Positions 23,842-33,485 are shown, counted from the stretch's first letter. The stretch: 64,000 nucleotides of DNA from Pegoplata infirma (GCA_963921195.1 OY992539.1:97720964-97784963), one strand, 5' to 3'. Translations and numbers: made by a program. Notes: generated by a model from the sequence alone, not told the origin.

Positions 23842-23910
23842 GTTAGCTCGGTGGCTAGAGACTAAGCTTCACGGACAACTGGTTTTGTGTTCGAATCTCG
23901 GTGGGGATAA
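23842..23910 (+). other. tRNA-like sequence
   Basis: GTTAGCTCGGTGGCTAGAG resembles a D arm with A box, and GTGTTCGAATCTCGG a T arm with B box, at tRNA-like spacing. The acceptor stem is not convincing. It lies in the right half of the same palindromic element as the minus-strand copy at 23566-23647, in mirror orientation. Confidence 0.5.
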
Positions 23911-24193
23911 GTTAAAAACATAAAAATTTTTAAAAATAGAAAATTGTAAAAAGAATTAAAAATATTATGAACTTTTTCATAGATTTCTGGTTTCTATGAA
24001 TTTGGTTCATAGATTCTATGAAGGGCATCATTGGCTCACTTCTAATGATTTTTTTCATAGAACCAATGTACGTTTTCATAGCCGTAATGAACAAAATTCT
24101 TTCAGTGTGCACCTAACAATTTAGTCACGTGCAATTTCTTAATTTTTTTACTTATTGTATATTTAAGAACCGGTATTGGCCTTGCATTTACTG

Positions 24194-25379
24194 TAGGCTG
24201 ACCACTCGTACTGATTTGGTCAGTACATGTACTGATTTTTGATCATGTGTACTGATCAAAAAACCGTTTACTGATTTGTACTGATTTTTTGAAATATGTA
24301 CTGATTGTACTGATTTTTAAACATTTCAACATAAAATATAACTTTGTTCGAAAACTCTTTACAAAAACTGAAATTTTTATAAAATAAGTCGGCAGACACG
24401 TTAACTTAATTCTGACAATGAGAAAATTTATATTGAATTAATTTTAAGAAGTTTGGAGTTGGCGTTGTTTTTTAACAGTTGTTTTACAGAAAAACAGTTG
24501 TTTTACAGAAAAACTTATTTAATTGTTAGTTTAACAAATTTGAAATTTTTTGAGTGTTGAAAAAATTCGTCAATGTTTTCCCAAAGGAAATAGTTTTCAG
24601 AGTGTTATTAAAAAAAACAAGTAAGAGTGTTAAATTCGGCTGTGCCGAATCTTTTATACCCTCCAACATGCAAATATAAAAAAAATCAGGGGCGTCTTCT
24701 TTTTTTTTTTGGAAGGGGGGGGGGGCGGTAGTGGTAATTGGGGGGCACAATTCCTCTCGAATAAGTGTTAAAAAAAATAATTCGTATGCGTTTTGCACTA
24801 AAGAAATACAAATTTATCATTATATATAAAAAAAAAATTATTCCACGAAATAAAAGGGCGGGGGGGGGGGGGCCGGACCGTAAAACGATATTTTCTATTT
24901 CTGTGGGTCCCAATGCATGACCTTGAACTTCTTGTAGCATAAAAATGTTGGATTTGTTAAACAAAAACACAAAATTCTGATATTTTTCAGAGGTTGGTTT
25001 AGTTCTTCAAGGGGGAACTTTTTCCCCCCTGGTCCGATTTTGCCCATCTCCGAACTTAACCAGCCTATGAACATAAGACATATATGTGCCAAATTTCAGG
25101 AGTCTATCACTTTTATTTTGGACTGTATCGTGTCTTCCACAGACGGACGGACGGACGGACGGACGGACGGACGGACGGACGGACGGACAGACGGACATCG
25201 CTAGAATGTCTTAGAATCGATCACTGATCAATTTTTTTTGGAAGGGGTCCTAGACCGATATTTCGATGCGTTACACACGGAATGACAAAGTGAGTATACC
25301 CCCATACTGTAGTTGGAGGGTATAAAAACATAAGAACTTGGGCGTACTGATTTGAGCTAAGAAAAAAATGGTCACCCTA
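24194..25379. mobile_element. hAT-like element, 8-bp duplication ATTTACTG
   Basis: Termini TAGGCTGACCA and TGGTCACCCTA match inverted with one mismatch. ATTTACTG flanks both sides exactly (24186-24193, 25380-25387). Subterminal GTACTGATTT repeats are present at both ends. The interior contains a nearly complete mini-me-like element (24617-25328) and no transposase, so it is non-autonomous. Confidence 0.92.
24617..25328 (+). mobile_element. mini-me-like element
   Basis: Starts AACAAGTAAGAGTGTTAAAT, then the small hairpin TTCGGCTGTGCCGAA, then CTTTTATACCCTCCAAC; ends GTAGTTGGAGGGTATAAAAA, the inverted form of the subterminal motif. It holds poly-G tracts near 24715-24725 and 24858-24872 and a (ACGG)n tract at 25141-25197. 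This combination of AAGTAAG start, TATACCCTCC motif and (GTCY)n proto-microsatellite is known from dipteran mini-me elements (related to DINE-1/Helentrons). The small open frames here, including an SVCPSVRPSVRP-like one, are products of the microsatellite. Confidence 0.75.
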
Positions 25380-25535
25380 ATTTACTGGCAAAACAGTTTT
25401 TTTGATATTGATTGGTTCAAAAGTTAGTAAAAGTAACTACGAATGGGTTCGTCATACTAAGAAATATCTGGAAAGGGGTTATATACTTTTGTTACAAAAA
25501 AGTAATAGAACGTAACAAAATTAAAGAAAATTATA

Positions 25536-26088
25536 GCCCTGTTTTTTGCAGACCTGATTAAGATTAGAATTAACTCTATTTAGTTAAAAAATGGGTCAAA
25601 TCAAGCCCAGAATTTTTTTTCTGAATTTACATCCAATTAGTTAATATAAAAAGGAAAAAAATTAAGCGTTGTCCAAAATGTAAAACGGCATAAATAAATT
25701 TGAGTTAATCCTAGGATTTAACTAAATTTATTTTTCATTCTTTGCATTTTGGACAAAGCTGAATTTATTTTTCTGTTTTTTTTTTATTAAGAATTACCAT
25801 ATAATTACAAATCATATACTAATTTTACATAACCGAGAACTGGTGACCTTCGTCTCGTTGTAGCGAAACAGACCAAGGCCTCTGGTGGGAATCGAACCCA
25901 CGACCCCCAGACTCATAGGCTAGCACGCTACCAACTAGCCTACTGGGGCGCCTATCTTTCTGTTTATATTTCCTAATTGTATGTAATTTCAGAAAAAAAT
26001 TATAAAAAAAATTCTGGACATGATTTGACCCATTTTTTAACTAAATAAAGTTAATCCAAATCTTAATCCGGTCTGCAAAAAACAGTGC
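25536..26088. mobile_element. TIR element GC(C/A)CTGTTTTTTGCAG, hosts a SINE
   Basis: GCCCTGTTTTTTGCAGACC at the left is answered inverted by GGTCTGCAAAAAACAGTGC on the right. The arms match further through TTAGTTAAAAAATGGGTCAA (over 90 bp). TTATA flanks both sides (25531-25535, 26089-26093), a possible 5-bp target duplication. In the interior an inner inverted pair ATTTTGGACAAAGCTGAATT / AATTAAGCGTTGTCCAAAAT surrounds AT-rich DNA, and a minus-strand SINE sits to the right. Confidence 0.8.
25795..25953 (-). mobile_element. tRNA-derived SINE, copy 1
   Basis: Read on the minus strand: GCCCCAGTAGGCTAGTTGGT (A box), GCTAGCCTATGAGTCTGGGG, GTCGTGGGTTCGATTCCCAC (B box and T stem), then a body GGTCTGTTTCGCTACAACGA and CACCAGTTCTCGGTTATG. 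The head is close to a folded tRNA: the T stem is perfect and five of seven acceptor pairs hold. The same head plus body occurs at 30149-30330 on the plus strand, which defines a dispersed family. Confidence 0.82.
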
Positions 26089-26863
26089 TTATAATTAAAA
26101 TGCATTCATAAACAAAAGCAGTTTTTTGTAAAGAATATTTTCATTTTCTTTTTCAATTCTGATTAATTTTCTAGCTCGAGATCATTTTTCTATACTAATT
26201 ACAACCATGATATCCTTAGAGAATAATTTTCAAGAAAATAATTTTTCGTTTTTTTTTAATTTTCTTTAAATTTCGTTTCAAGAAGTATTTGAAAAAAGGA
26301 TATAATTACAATTTTTAAAATTTCTGTACAACTCTAAGACCGTTAAAGAGTTCGTTAAAGTGATCGAAAAGCAAAGATTTTTTTTGACGATCTAATTTTT
26401 TAAAAATATCGTGAAGTGACAAAAAAAAACCTTTCTACTCTACTATAAAATAATTCCGAAACACGTGACTCAGTTTTTAGATGAAAATAAAAAAAAAAAT
26501 ACTCATGAAAATCAAAAAAACTGATAGGCTATATTCGTCTATATTTTGCCTTAATTTAAATACTAAGAATAATAAATAAAATATTTTTAAAATTTGGCAT
26601 AAGAATCGAGCAAAAACTGTTTGAAATTTTGGCTTACATGGCATATTAATTTTTGAAATTTTAAAGCTTTTTTTTAATGACTTTTTTTATTTTATTTAAT
26701 TTTGATCTACTTAAGGGGGTTTTACATTGTTATACTTTGTGTGTTGAAATATATTATTTAAACCAAAATACATTTAAAATTGTATAATTACAAAGTATTA
26801 TCCGTTTTCACTTTTAATTTAAAAATTTGCAAAACACACAAAAATGTGGATTTATTCCCGACC
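26089..26863. other. AT-rich DNA with an inverted R1 piece
   Basis: 26165-26262 is an inverted copy of the right part of repeat R1 (compare 4712-4800: TAGCTCGAG, GAATAATTTTCAAGAAAATA). The rest is AT-rich. It is upstream of the gene-like sequence starting at 26864, and nothing promoter-like can be named with confidence. Confidence 0.45.
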
Positions 26864-27087
26864 ATGGTTTCTGTAGCCACCTCTACGTCTTCAGTGGAGA
26901 AAATTACATTGTATTTAAATTGTTTGATTTTTGTAAAACTGTTTTTTCTATATGTTTTTTCATCAACAGACTTAACTGGGCCATCGCTCTGCTTGACAAA
27001 CTAAATGCAGAAGTTGGTTCGTTTTTGATTACAGATGTTTTGTGTGTGACGTCAACAGAAGTTTTTTATTTTATACAAACAATATAA
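26864..27087 (+). CDS. Short two-exon gene-like sequence, function unknown
   Basis: An ATG in good context (CGACCATGG) opens MVSVATSTSSVEKIT. The frame then meets GTATTTAAAT at 26911, and a pyrimidine-rich TTTTTTCATCAACAG ends at 26969. Removing this 59-bp stretch, a typical size for a small fly intron, joins the frame as ...ITLLNWAIALLDKLNAEVG..., then SFLITDVLCVTSTEV, ending at TAA (27085-27087). The joined product is 55 residues, or longer if a further intron begins after ITD. I recognise no domain. The N-terminus resembles the minus-strand sequence at 35280-35411 (MDSVATSKSSVG). It could be a small host gene, a 5' fragment of a duplicated gene or part of an old transposon. Splicing is inferred from sequence only. 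Confidence 0.4.
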
Positions 27088-27563
27088 CGATCCTTAGAAA
27101 CAACAACATTCCTTAATCTCTCTTTGTCTCGTTTTTGCACATTACAACTTTAGCGCTGAATTATTTGTTCATACACGTTAAAGATGAGTGCATATATTTG
27201 AGACTACTTGCCCGTAGGGCGACATATATTTTCATATATTTCTGTCAATTCTGTATTGTAGTGTTTTTTATCGGCGTATGCCATTTCTGTTTGTTATTAA
27301 GGGTTTGTGATTGAAGAAGAAAACATTGAATTTCTAAAGATTATTTTAAATGTGAAATTGACAAAAATACGAATATAAGGTTTTATGTTTTGCCACTAAA
27401 GATTGTCAATTTGCTAAATACTCTTGACAATGGAATTGGACAAATTCCGATACATTCAACGTTGGTACCATCGTCTCCAACTTAATTCGTTGGCCCGTTT
27501 GCATTTTTCTGCCTGGTTAGTTTCATGAAAATTGTAACTTTGACAATATTATCGTAATAATTA
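27088..27563. pseudogene. Scrambled pieces of the same gene-like 5' region
   Basis: 27255-27360 (CGGCGTATGCC, GATTGAAGAAGAAAAC, TCTAAAGATTATTTTAAATG) matches the sequence upstream of the minus-strand ATG at 35411, but no ATG follows. 27423-27515, read on the minus strand, encodes QAEKCKRAN, comparable to QAEKYKRAK in the 35280-35411 frame, and also contains an R1 start (CTTGACAATGGAATTGGAC). The pieces are out of order and in mixed orientation, so this is a rearranged remnant. Confidence 0.45.
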
Positions 27564-27776
27564 CCCTCAAAAAAACAATAGGTTTTACTAAAGAACTAAT
27601 TTTTTAGTCCAAAAGGACGTAGTAGTGCAGGAATTGGTAATCACTACTAAAACTTTTTACTAACATTATTCAAAAAAACACTGTACTACTGGTAATTAGT
27701 AACTTATTTGTAGATTTGGGTACTAAATCACTTTCTAAAACTTTTACTGTAGAATTATTTTGAGTATAGTAAAACA
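27564..27776. mobile_element. Small TIR element, ends CCCTCAAAAAAA / TTTTGAGTA
   Basis: TA flanks both sides (27562-27563, 27777-27778). The ends are imperfect inverted copies, and the interior is rich in GTARTAATTA and ACTAAAA motifs like those of the CACTC-type MITEs at 29730 and 62845. The terminal C/A differences suggest age. Confidence 0.55.
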
Positions 27777-28108
27777 AATATGACATTGAGCCAGAATAAT
27801 CTTACTCAAAATATAAACATATCTGTGTAGAAAAAAAAAATTTTTAAATGATTTAATTTAACGTAAACAAATTTTTATAAACATTTTGTTTAGAAAAGTT
27901 TTGTTTAGAATAGCTTGAATTGAATCGGACAAGAGGAGAAAAAGTTACTATTTAAAGAACTGAAACATTTTTATACCAGAATCTAGCACTTGATCCAGAG
28001 TATTAGAAACACTTTTTTTGCCTGTTCATCATGATTTATTTATCTATGAATGTTGTAAAAGACAATAATTTGCAATGAATTTAGTATGTTAGCAAAGGAA
28101 TACCTCTT

Positions 28109-28807
28109 CCCAGCAAAACTATGGTAATGGGTGGTAATTATATAACACATTACCAGGTAATGTTTTACCTTATTTGTAGCATTATTTTAGGATGTCTTAT
28201 CAAACAATTGTTCCACAACGTATTATTTTCAAGTGAAAAATGCAGCATTACTAATAATTTGCTACGTAATGCATGATTATTGGAAAAAATGTATTTCATA
28301 TTTATTATTTCTAAACATTTAATCATGGATGACTTATATTTGGTTACATTATGTATTATTTCAGAGTTTGAAATAATGCATTATTTATAATTGGATGCAT
28401 AATGCATTACAATAACATAAAAAATAAATATTTTTTAAAAAAATGCATACGTTTAAATTAGAGATGGGCTCACGACTGGAATTTTCTAATCACACACACT
28501 CACTCACGAGCATATTTTATCTACTTACACTCGCTTACAATCACGTGAGTAAATTTAATACAAAATTACTTTTTCACTACTAGTAACACCTTATATATTA
28601 TGTTCTGGTATGCTATATTTTATACCTTACTCGTATGCTTTGCTATAAAGTTGATCAATTATTTTATACCTTACTGGTATTGTTTGTCATAATGTTAAAA
28701 TCATCAATCATCATCAATCCTCTGTTAAAATCATCAATGCTGCAATGTATAAAATCCTATACCTTATTTTATACCTTATTTGGTAATCTAATTTGGTAAT
28801 TGCTGGG
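28109..28807. mobile_element. CCCAGCAA TIR element
   Basis: Starts CCCAGCAAAACTATGGTAAT and ends TTTGGTAATTGCTGGG. TT flanks both sides (28107-28108, 28808-28809). The interior is non-coding, with repeated TTTATACCTTA segments on the right, AATGCATTA/TAATGCAT motifs on the left and a GC-richer TCACGTGAG patch at 28462-28556 that resembles the one at 18370-18570. Confidence 0.6.
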
Positions 28808-29456
28808 TTCTTTTCAATTTTTGACACGATTTAAAGCCCATTCAATTTGTTTAAATTTTTCAACAAATTAATTCACTAAAATCACATCAAAATATGTTCA
28901 ATATTTCTTTGGAAAAATGACTAAATGGATATGATTAAAAAACAAATTCTGCTATTGAATGCTGCTTTCAAATATTTCAGTTTCTGTCACATTGATATTA
29001 ACCAAATTGAGTTCATTGGAAAATCAAAATAGAAAAATATAATTTCGCATTTACTTGTTAGTTGCGGTCTTAATTTCTTTGAAAAATATCAACATCACAA
29101 AAAGGCATCAACTTCATAACACACAAAGTTTTTGTATGTTACACAATAATACTGCTTCATAATCTGAACACTCAAAATATTTTGTAGGCAAAAACTAAGG
29201 AAAACGCGTTTAAAACAAGTGAGTAAACAATTGAAAACCAAGGGGGGGAAGAGGAAATTCCCCCAGACCAAAATTCAAATAAAAAAAAGGAAAAGAAAGA
29301 AAAAGAATGAAAAATGAATGAAAAAAAAAGAGAAAATAAGATGGGAAGAAGGAAATTTGCTAAAAAAATTATTCTAAATCTCGAAATCCGAAATTTTTTA
29401 TAGAAAAAGTTTGAAAAGCGAAAACTTTAAAATTTGTAAAGGAAAAATATGACTAA
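28808..29456. other. AT-rich DNA with a purine-rich tract
   Basis: 29240-29350 is strongly purine-rich (AAGGGGGGGAAGAGGAAA and GAAAAAGAATGAAAAATG-type runs) on the plus strand. Otherwise nothing is recognised. Confidence 0.45.
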
Positions 29457-29583
29457 GGCTGGATTACTCAATGCTCCGTTATAAAAGAACTCGCCGTTAA
29501 ATTTAACTTTTTCATACAAATTTTGACATAAGGCTTCGTTAAATCGGCAGTTAGCAGCTAACTTTTAATTGAGTAATCCGCCC
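29457..29583. mobile_element. 127-bp MITE, ends GGCTGGATTACTCAAT
   Basis: The inverted right end reads GGGCGGATTACTCAATT, giving a 16-bp inverted repeat with two mismatches. The flanks are CTAA and TTAA, which would fit a TTAA target (piggyBac-like) with one mutated copy. No coding region. Confidence 0.7.
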
Positions 29584-29729
29584 TTAATCTAAAAATTTTC
29601 TATTAAAAAATATTTGTCAATCTAGAAGTTCTTATTATGAAGAGAAGTTTCTTTGGGAAAAATTGTGTCAGTTAGAAATTATTTGAAAAATGTTACAGGA
29701 ACTTAACTTGCTTCTGTTTCTTTTAACTA

Positions 29730-30126
29730 CACTAAGAAAACTATGTCATTAACTGTCTGTAGGTTATTTGAAAAAGTAATCAGTAAAGTCATTTTAAAAG
29801 AAAAATCACTTATTTTAGAAAGGATTTAATTTTTTACTGTTTCTGTAGTTTAAAAAAATATTATTTACTGTATTAAAAACGAATTTTCTGTTACATTTAA
29901 TTTCGGCAGTAAAAAATTTCTTCTATAGTTTTACTGTTTTTCAATACAAAATAACTGAATATTCACTAGTTTTTTAATGTTTTGGTTAGTCATTAAATTA
30001 ACATTTAAAATTGACTGTAATGTGTTTTTATTTTAAATGAAAAAACAGTGGAATGGTTTTTAAATAAAATTTCATTTGTTTTAAGTGAATATTCACTGGA
30101 ATTTACCTACATATTTTTTTTGAGTG
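29730..30126. mobile_element. CACTAAGAAAAC / TTTTTGAGTG MITE
   Basis: TA flanks both sides (29728-29729, 30127-30128). Subterminal TTCACTGGAAT and ACTGTTT motifs recur in the interior. One of a set of TA-flanked elements with CACWC-type ends in the window (15450, 55270, 57574, 62845). Confidence 0.65.
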
Positions 30127-30148
30127 TACATAAGTATAGAAAACGGGG

Positions 30149-30330
30149 GGCCCCTGTAGGCTAGTTGGTAGCGTGCTAGCCTATGAAACAGGGGGTCGTG
30201 GGTTCGATTCCCATCAAAACCCTTGGTCGATTTCGCTACAACGAGACGACGGTCATTGTTACCAGTTCTCGGTTAGGTTTAAAATTATTTAAAATGAGTT
30301 GTAAATAAAAAATTGGAAAAATAAATAAAA
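30149..30330 (+). mobile_element. tRNA-derived SINE, copy 2
   Basis: GCCCCTGTAGGCTAGTTGGT (A box), GCTAGCCTATGAAACAGGGG, GTCGTGGGTTCGATTCCCAT (B box), then the body GGTCGATTTCGCTACAACGA and CCAGTTCTCGGTTAGG and an A-rich tail. Head and body match copy 1 (25795-25953, minus strand). It lies 22 bp right of the MITE at 29730-30126. Confidence 0.82.
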
Positions 30331-31159
30331 ACTGATCATTGGATCAAATTATTATTATTACGAAGAGAAATTCTGTTAAAAATAGAATTTATCTACGGTT
30401 CAACTTGTAAAAAAAACACAATGCGTTAGACAAAAACAAAACATAAATAAAATGTTCTGTACTTTTTTTACGTACATAATTTTGTTTAAGAGTTTACATT
30501 TCATGCACGTTTAAACTAATTCAGGATTTAGAATCGGAAAATGTTTGTTTGGAAATTTATTTTTAGACAGTTAAACTGAAATGTTTTTAAAAAAATAAAT
30601 CTGAATGTTTAAGAAAGTGACAATTTTTGTGATGTAGAATGAACAAAAGAGGTGCGCAATTTTTTCCCCAGGGGCTGAGTTAAAATTGGTAATAAAAATG
30701 ATGTGGCTGGGAAGCACAAAATACAACATTTTAATCTCAACTACGTGGTTTTGTTCAGATAAATTAAAAAAATTAACATGTTCTGAAGGAACCTTTAAAG
30801 CTGGACGCAAAAGGGTGATAACAGAGACTTTAGACCAGTGGTCGGCATCAATTGCACATGGATCCCGATCACATTCGACAATTTACATGTATTCACACGA
30901 ATATCAACAAAATTCACAACTAACAATAAGAGCATAAAAATACAACAACAAGCTGGTTGATATCGCTTTGTTTGAGAAATACACCAACACATGCATGTAT
31001 ATTTTCATATACCAATGCATTCATAGTCTCTCTTTCTGTCGACCACTGCTTTAGACGCTCAGAAAACATATCAATATAAAATTAGGGGGACGTTGAGAGC
31101 ACCTTCCCATCCCAATAAATATAACATAGGTTTCATTTATTTAAAAAAATACAAAAAAA
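30331..31159. other. No recognisable gene
   Basis: Mixed AT-rich sequence, slightly less biased around 30650-31050. Overlapping open frames of 65-83 residues occur on both strands there, but none shows a motif, a credible start context or an intron pattern that I can defend. Confidence 0.4.
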
Positions 31160-31369
31160 CATGTAAAAAAAGTTGCTTCATTTGTTCAAGGGATAACTTT
31201 TTTCCCCCTGAGCCGATTTTGCCCATTTACGAACTTAAACTGCCTAGGACCATAAGACATATTCGTGCCAAATTGCAGGAGGCTAGCTCTTTTATTTTGG
31301 ACTGTATCGTGCCATCTACAGACAGACGGACGGATGGACATCTTAGAATCGATCATGGATCAATAATAT
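31160..31369 (+). mobile_element. mini-me-like fragment
   Basis: TTTTTTCCCCCTGAGCCGAT, CCGATTTTGCCCATTTACGA, CTTTTATTTTGGACTGTATC and a short ACAGACGGACGGATGGAC tract occur in the same order as in 24980-25200. The 3' part is missing; the copy stops at the fold-back fragment that begins at 31375. Confidence 0.7.
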
Positions 31370-31374
31370 GAGTC

Positions 31375-31540
31375 ATTCCACACCAACTGTTCCACTACAG
31401 AAAAACCATGGTGGTTTCAATAGGATATCATTTGCAAAGTATTCGCCCTTAGGGCACTATTAAATAACAAAAATAAAATTTAAATTCTTCTGAAAATTTT
31501 CCAATTTTTATTTTTTTAATCATTTTATAGGTATAATTTA
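31375..31540 (+). mobile_element. Left end of a GAGTCATTCCACACCAA fold-back
   Basis: GAGTCATTCCACACCAACTG, CTACAGAAAAACCATGGTGG and TTTCAATAGGATATCATTTG are nearly identical to 18075-18150. After the GGGCGAATAC-like region it jumps to the TTTTTATTTTTTTAATC segment that in the complete copy belongs to the opposite arm, so the interior is deleted. Confidence 0.75.
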
Positions 31541-32183
31541 AAAAATAAGAAATTTTATAGGGAAAACTTAAAGAAAAAAAATATTAAAAAAAGCACACAT
31601 TCTCGGTTCATTATAATGAAAACATTTTTTTTAGCAAAAGTTTCCAAACATGCTAATAAAAAAAATTAAAAGGGGTTAAAGTTTCGCTAAATTTGTAAAT
31701 GGCTCCGTATAGAATCTGTATGAAAAATATAACAAAAATCGGAAGACCCTCGGTCAGATTTTTTAAACTGACTCATGGAATGGACGGTATATTAAGATTT
31801 AGGCAAATCGGGTCATAGGGGTTGGAGTACTTCCCTTGTTAGTAAATCACGATCATCAAGTAGCTTACAAAAAACTACTAAAAACAGATATTTCAGCATT
31901 TGCAACAATAACTAAAAAACGTGATTTCTGAGTTAATGGTACAGAATTATTCGTTATATAATGCTTTATATTGTATCAAAAATTCGTATTTATGTCTTCT
32001 GAGAAGAGAACATGCTACTATTACATTTTCTGATGCCGGTCTTTTTCAAGAGAAAACCATTTTAAGTTGTAAACTGTAGACGCGTTTTCTGCAAAATCAA
32101 ATATTTTGAGTCATGGCGCTATGAAAGTAAATGAGTGATATGTAAATCTGTTTTTAATAGGGTTTTTTTTATTTGGTAATAGT
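31541..32183. other. No recognisable feature
   Basis: AT-rich DNA with a short patch of CGGAAGACCCTCGGTCAGAT near 31740 that resembles the GAAGACCCTCGGTCAGAT patch in the giant palindrome (13880s). No gene is supported. Confidence 0.4.
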
Positions 32184-32312
32184 CTTGACAATGGAATTTA
32201 ACAAATTCCGAAACACGTTTCGACGAAGTTCTGTAAAAATTACCAACATAAATAAATTTAAAACATAAAAATAATTTTCTTGAAAATTTTTCTATGAGAA
32301 TATAATAGAATA
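32184..32312 (+). repeat. Dispersed repeat R1, uninterrupted copy
   Basis: CTTGACAATGGAATTTAAC, AAATTCCGAAACACGTTTCG and ATAAATAAATTTAAAACATA run on into TAATTTTCTTGAAAA and TCTATGAGAATATAATAG. This copy shows what the copy at 3529-4765 looked like before its insertion. The CACTGCG palindrome begins directly after it. Confidence 0.75.
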
Positions 32313-33485
32313 CACTGCGCGACAAAACTAACCACTGTTTTAGAATACAAGAGGTACGACCAACATTTCTATATATTTTGAGCATGCTGAATCGAATGGC
32401 GTACTCCGTTTTTCGATGTATGGTACAGTTTTCTTGCAAAATGTCATTAAAGATTGGCTGATTTTCAGCTGCTTTTTTAACAAAAAAATTTCTAAAGCTA
32501 ATGATTTTTTTATTTTATGGCATGGAAAACAAAGATATAATTTGTAGCAATTTTTCTGATGTAAATTTGGTTTAAAGTTTTTCATCTTAAGCCCTTAAAT
32601 TCGCCGATTTCGTAATTTTTTTAAGTTTTCGCGAAATTAACCACTAAATTGGTCTCTGATTAAAAACTTGCATTTTGTGGAATAAAAGGGCATCCCTAAC
32701 AATACGAATAGTGAACAAAAAACATCTATGTTATATGGACCATCATGATGAAAACCGTGAAAAACCGTTTTTTAGTATATGGCATCATCACTTTAGGAGA
32801 TGATTTGAGGCTTCATCTTTAAGTATATAATGTGGGAACCTAAAATAATGAACTGACCAAAAATTTGGCCAAAAAAGTTTTTATTTGCAAAAGTTATCTT
32901 AACAAAAACTATAATTATTTTATGGCAAACACTGAAATAATAGTTTTTTGGACAAATTTTTGGTCAGTTCATTATCTTAGGTTCCCACATTATATACTAA
33001 AAGATGAAGTCTCAAATCAGCTCCTAAAGACATGCTGCCATATACAAAGAAACGCTTTTTCGCGATTTTTATCATGATGGTCCACATAACTTAGCTGTTT
33101 TTTGTCCATTATTCGTATTGTTAAGGATGCCTTTTTGATTCACTAAAAGAAAGTTTTTTTGTCAAACACCAATTTGGCTGTTAATTTCGCGAAAACCTTA
33201 AAAAATTAAGAAATTCGCGGATTTAAGGGCTTAAATTGAAAAGCTTTAAGCCAAATATGCATAAGAAGTGTTGCTAGAAGTCATATCTTTGTTTTCCATT
33301 CCATAAAATTTATTGATCATTCACTTTGCAAATTTTTTTGTTAAAAAACTGGAACAAAATCAGCAAATCTTTAACGACATTTTGCAAGAAAACTGTACCA
33401 TACATCGAAAAACAGAGTACGCCATTCGAATAAGCATAAGAAATGATGGTAGTCACTCTTGTTTATTTTTAAGTGTTCCGCAGTG
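32313..33485. mobile_element. CACTGCG-type palindromic element, copy 2
   Basis: Begins CACTGCGCGACAAAACTAAC and ends with the inverted form of CACTGCGGAACACTTAAAAA. ATA flanks both sides (32310-32312, 33486-33488). The interior is an imperfect palindrome centred near 32930 and matches copy 1 (5044-6257) over its length, but the two non-identical end types are swapped left to right, so it is inserted in the opposite orientation. Confidence 0.87.

Larger units (their letters stand above)
23262..24107. mobile_element. CACTGAAAG palindromic element with two tRNA-like sequences
   Basis: Starts CACTGAAAGAATTATTGTTC and ends ATGAACAAAATTCTTTCAGTG in inverted form. TG flanks both sides (23260-23261, 24108-24109). 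CATAGA-rich subterminal repeats (TTCATAGAATCTATTAG, TTCATAGATTCTATGAAG) line both arms. Each half carries a tRNA-like sequence, the left on the minus and the right on the plus strand. No transposase. Confidence 0.82.

Noticed and set aside
24526..25198. Overlapping minus-strand open frames including an SVRPSVRPSV-type repeat
   Set aside because: They are translations of the (ACGG)n microsatellite and poly-G tracts of a mini-me-like element, not protein genes.
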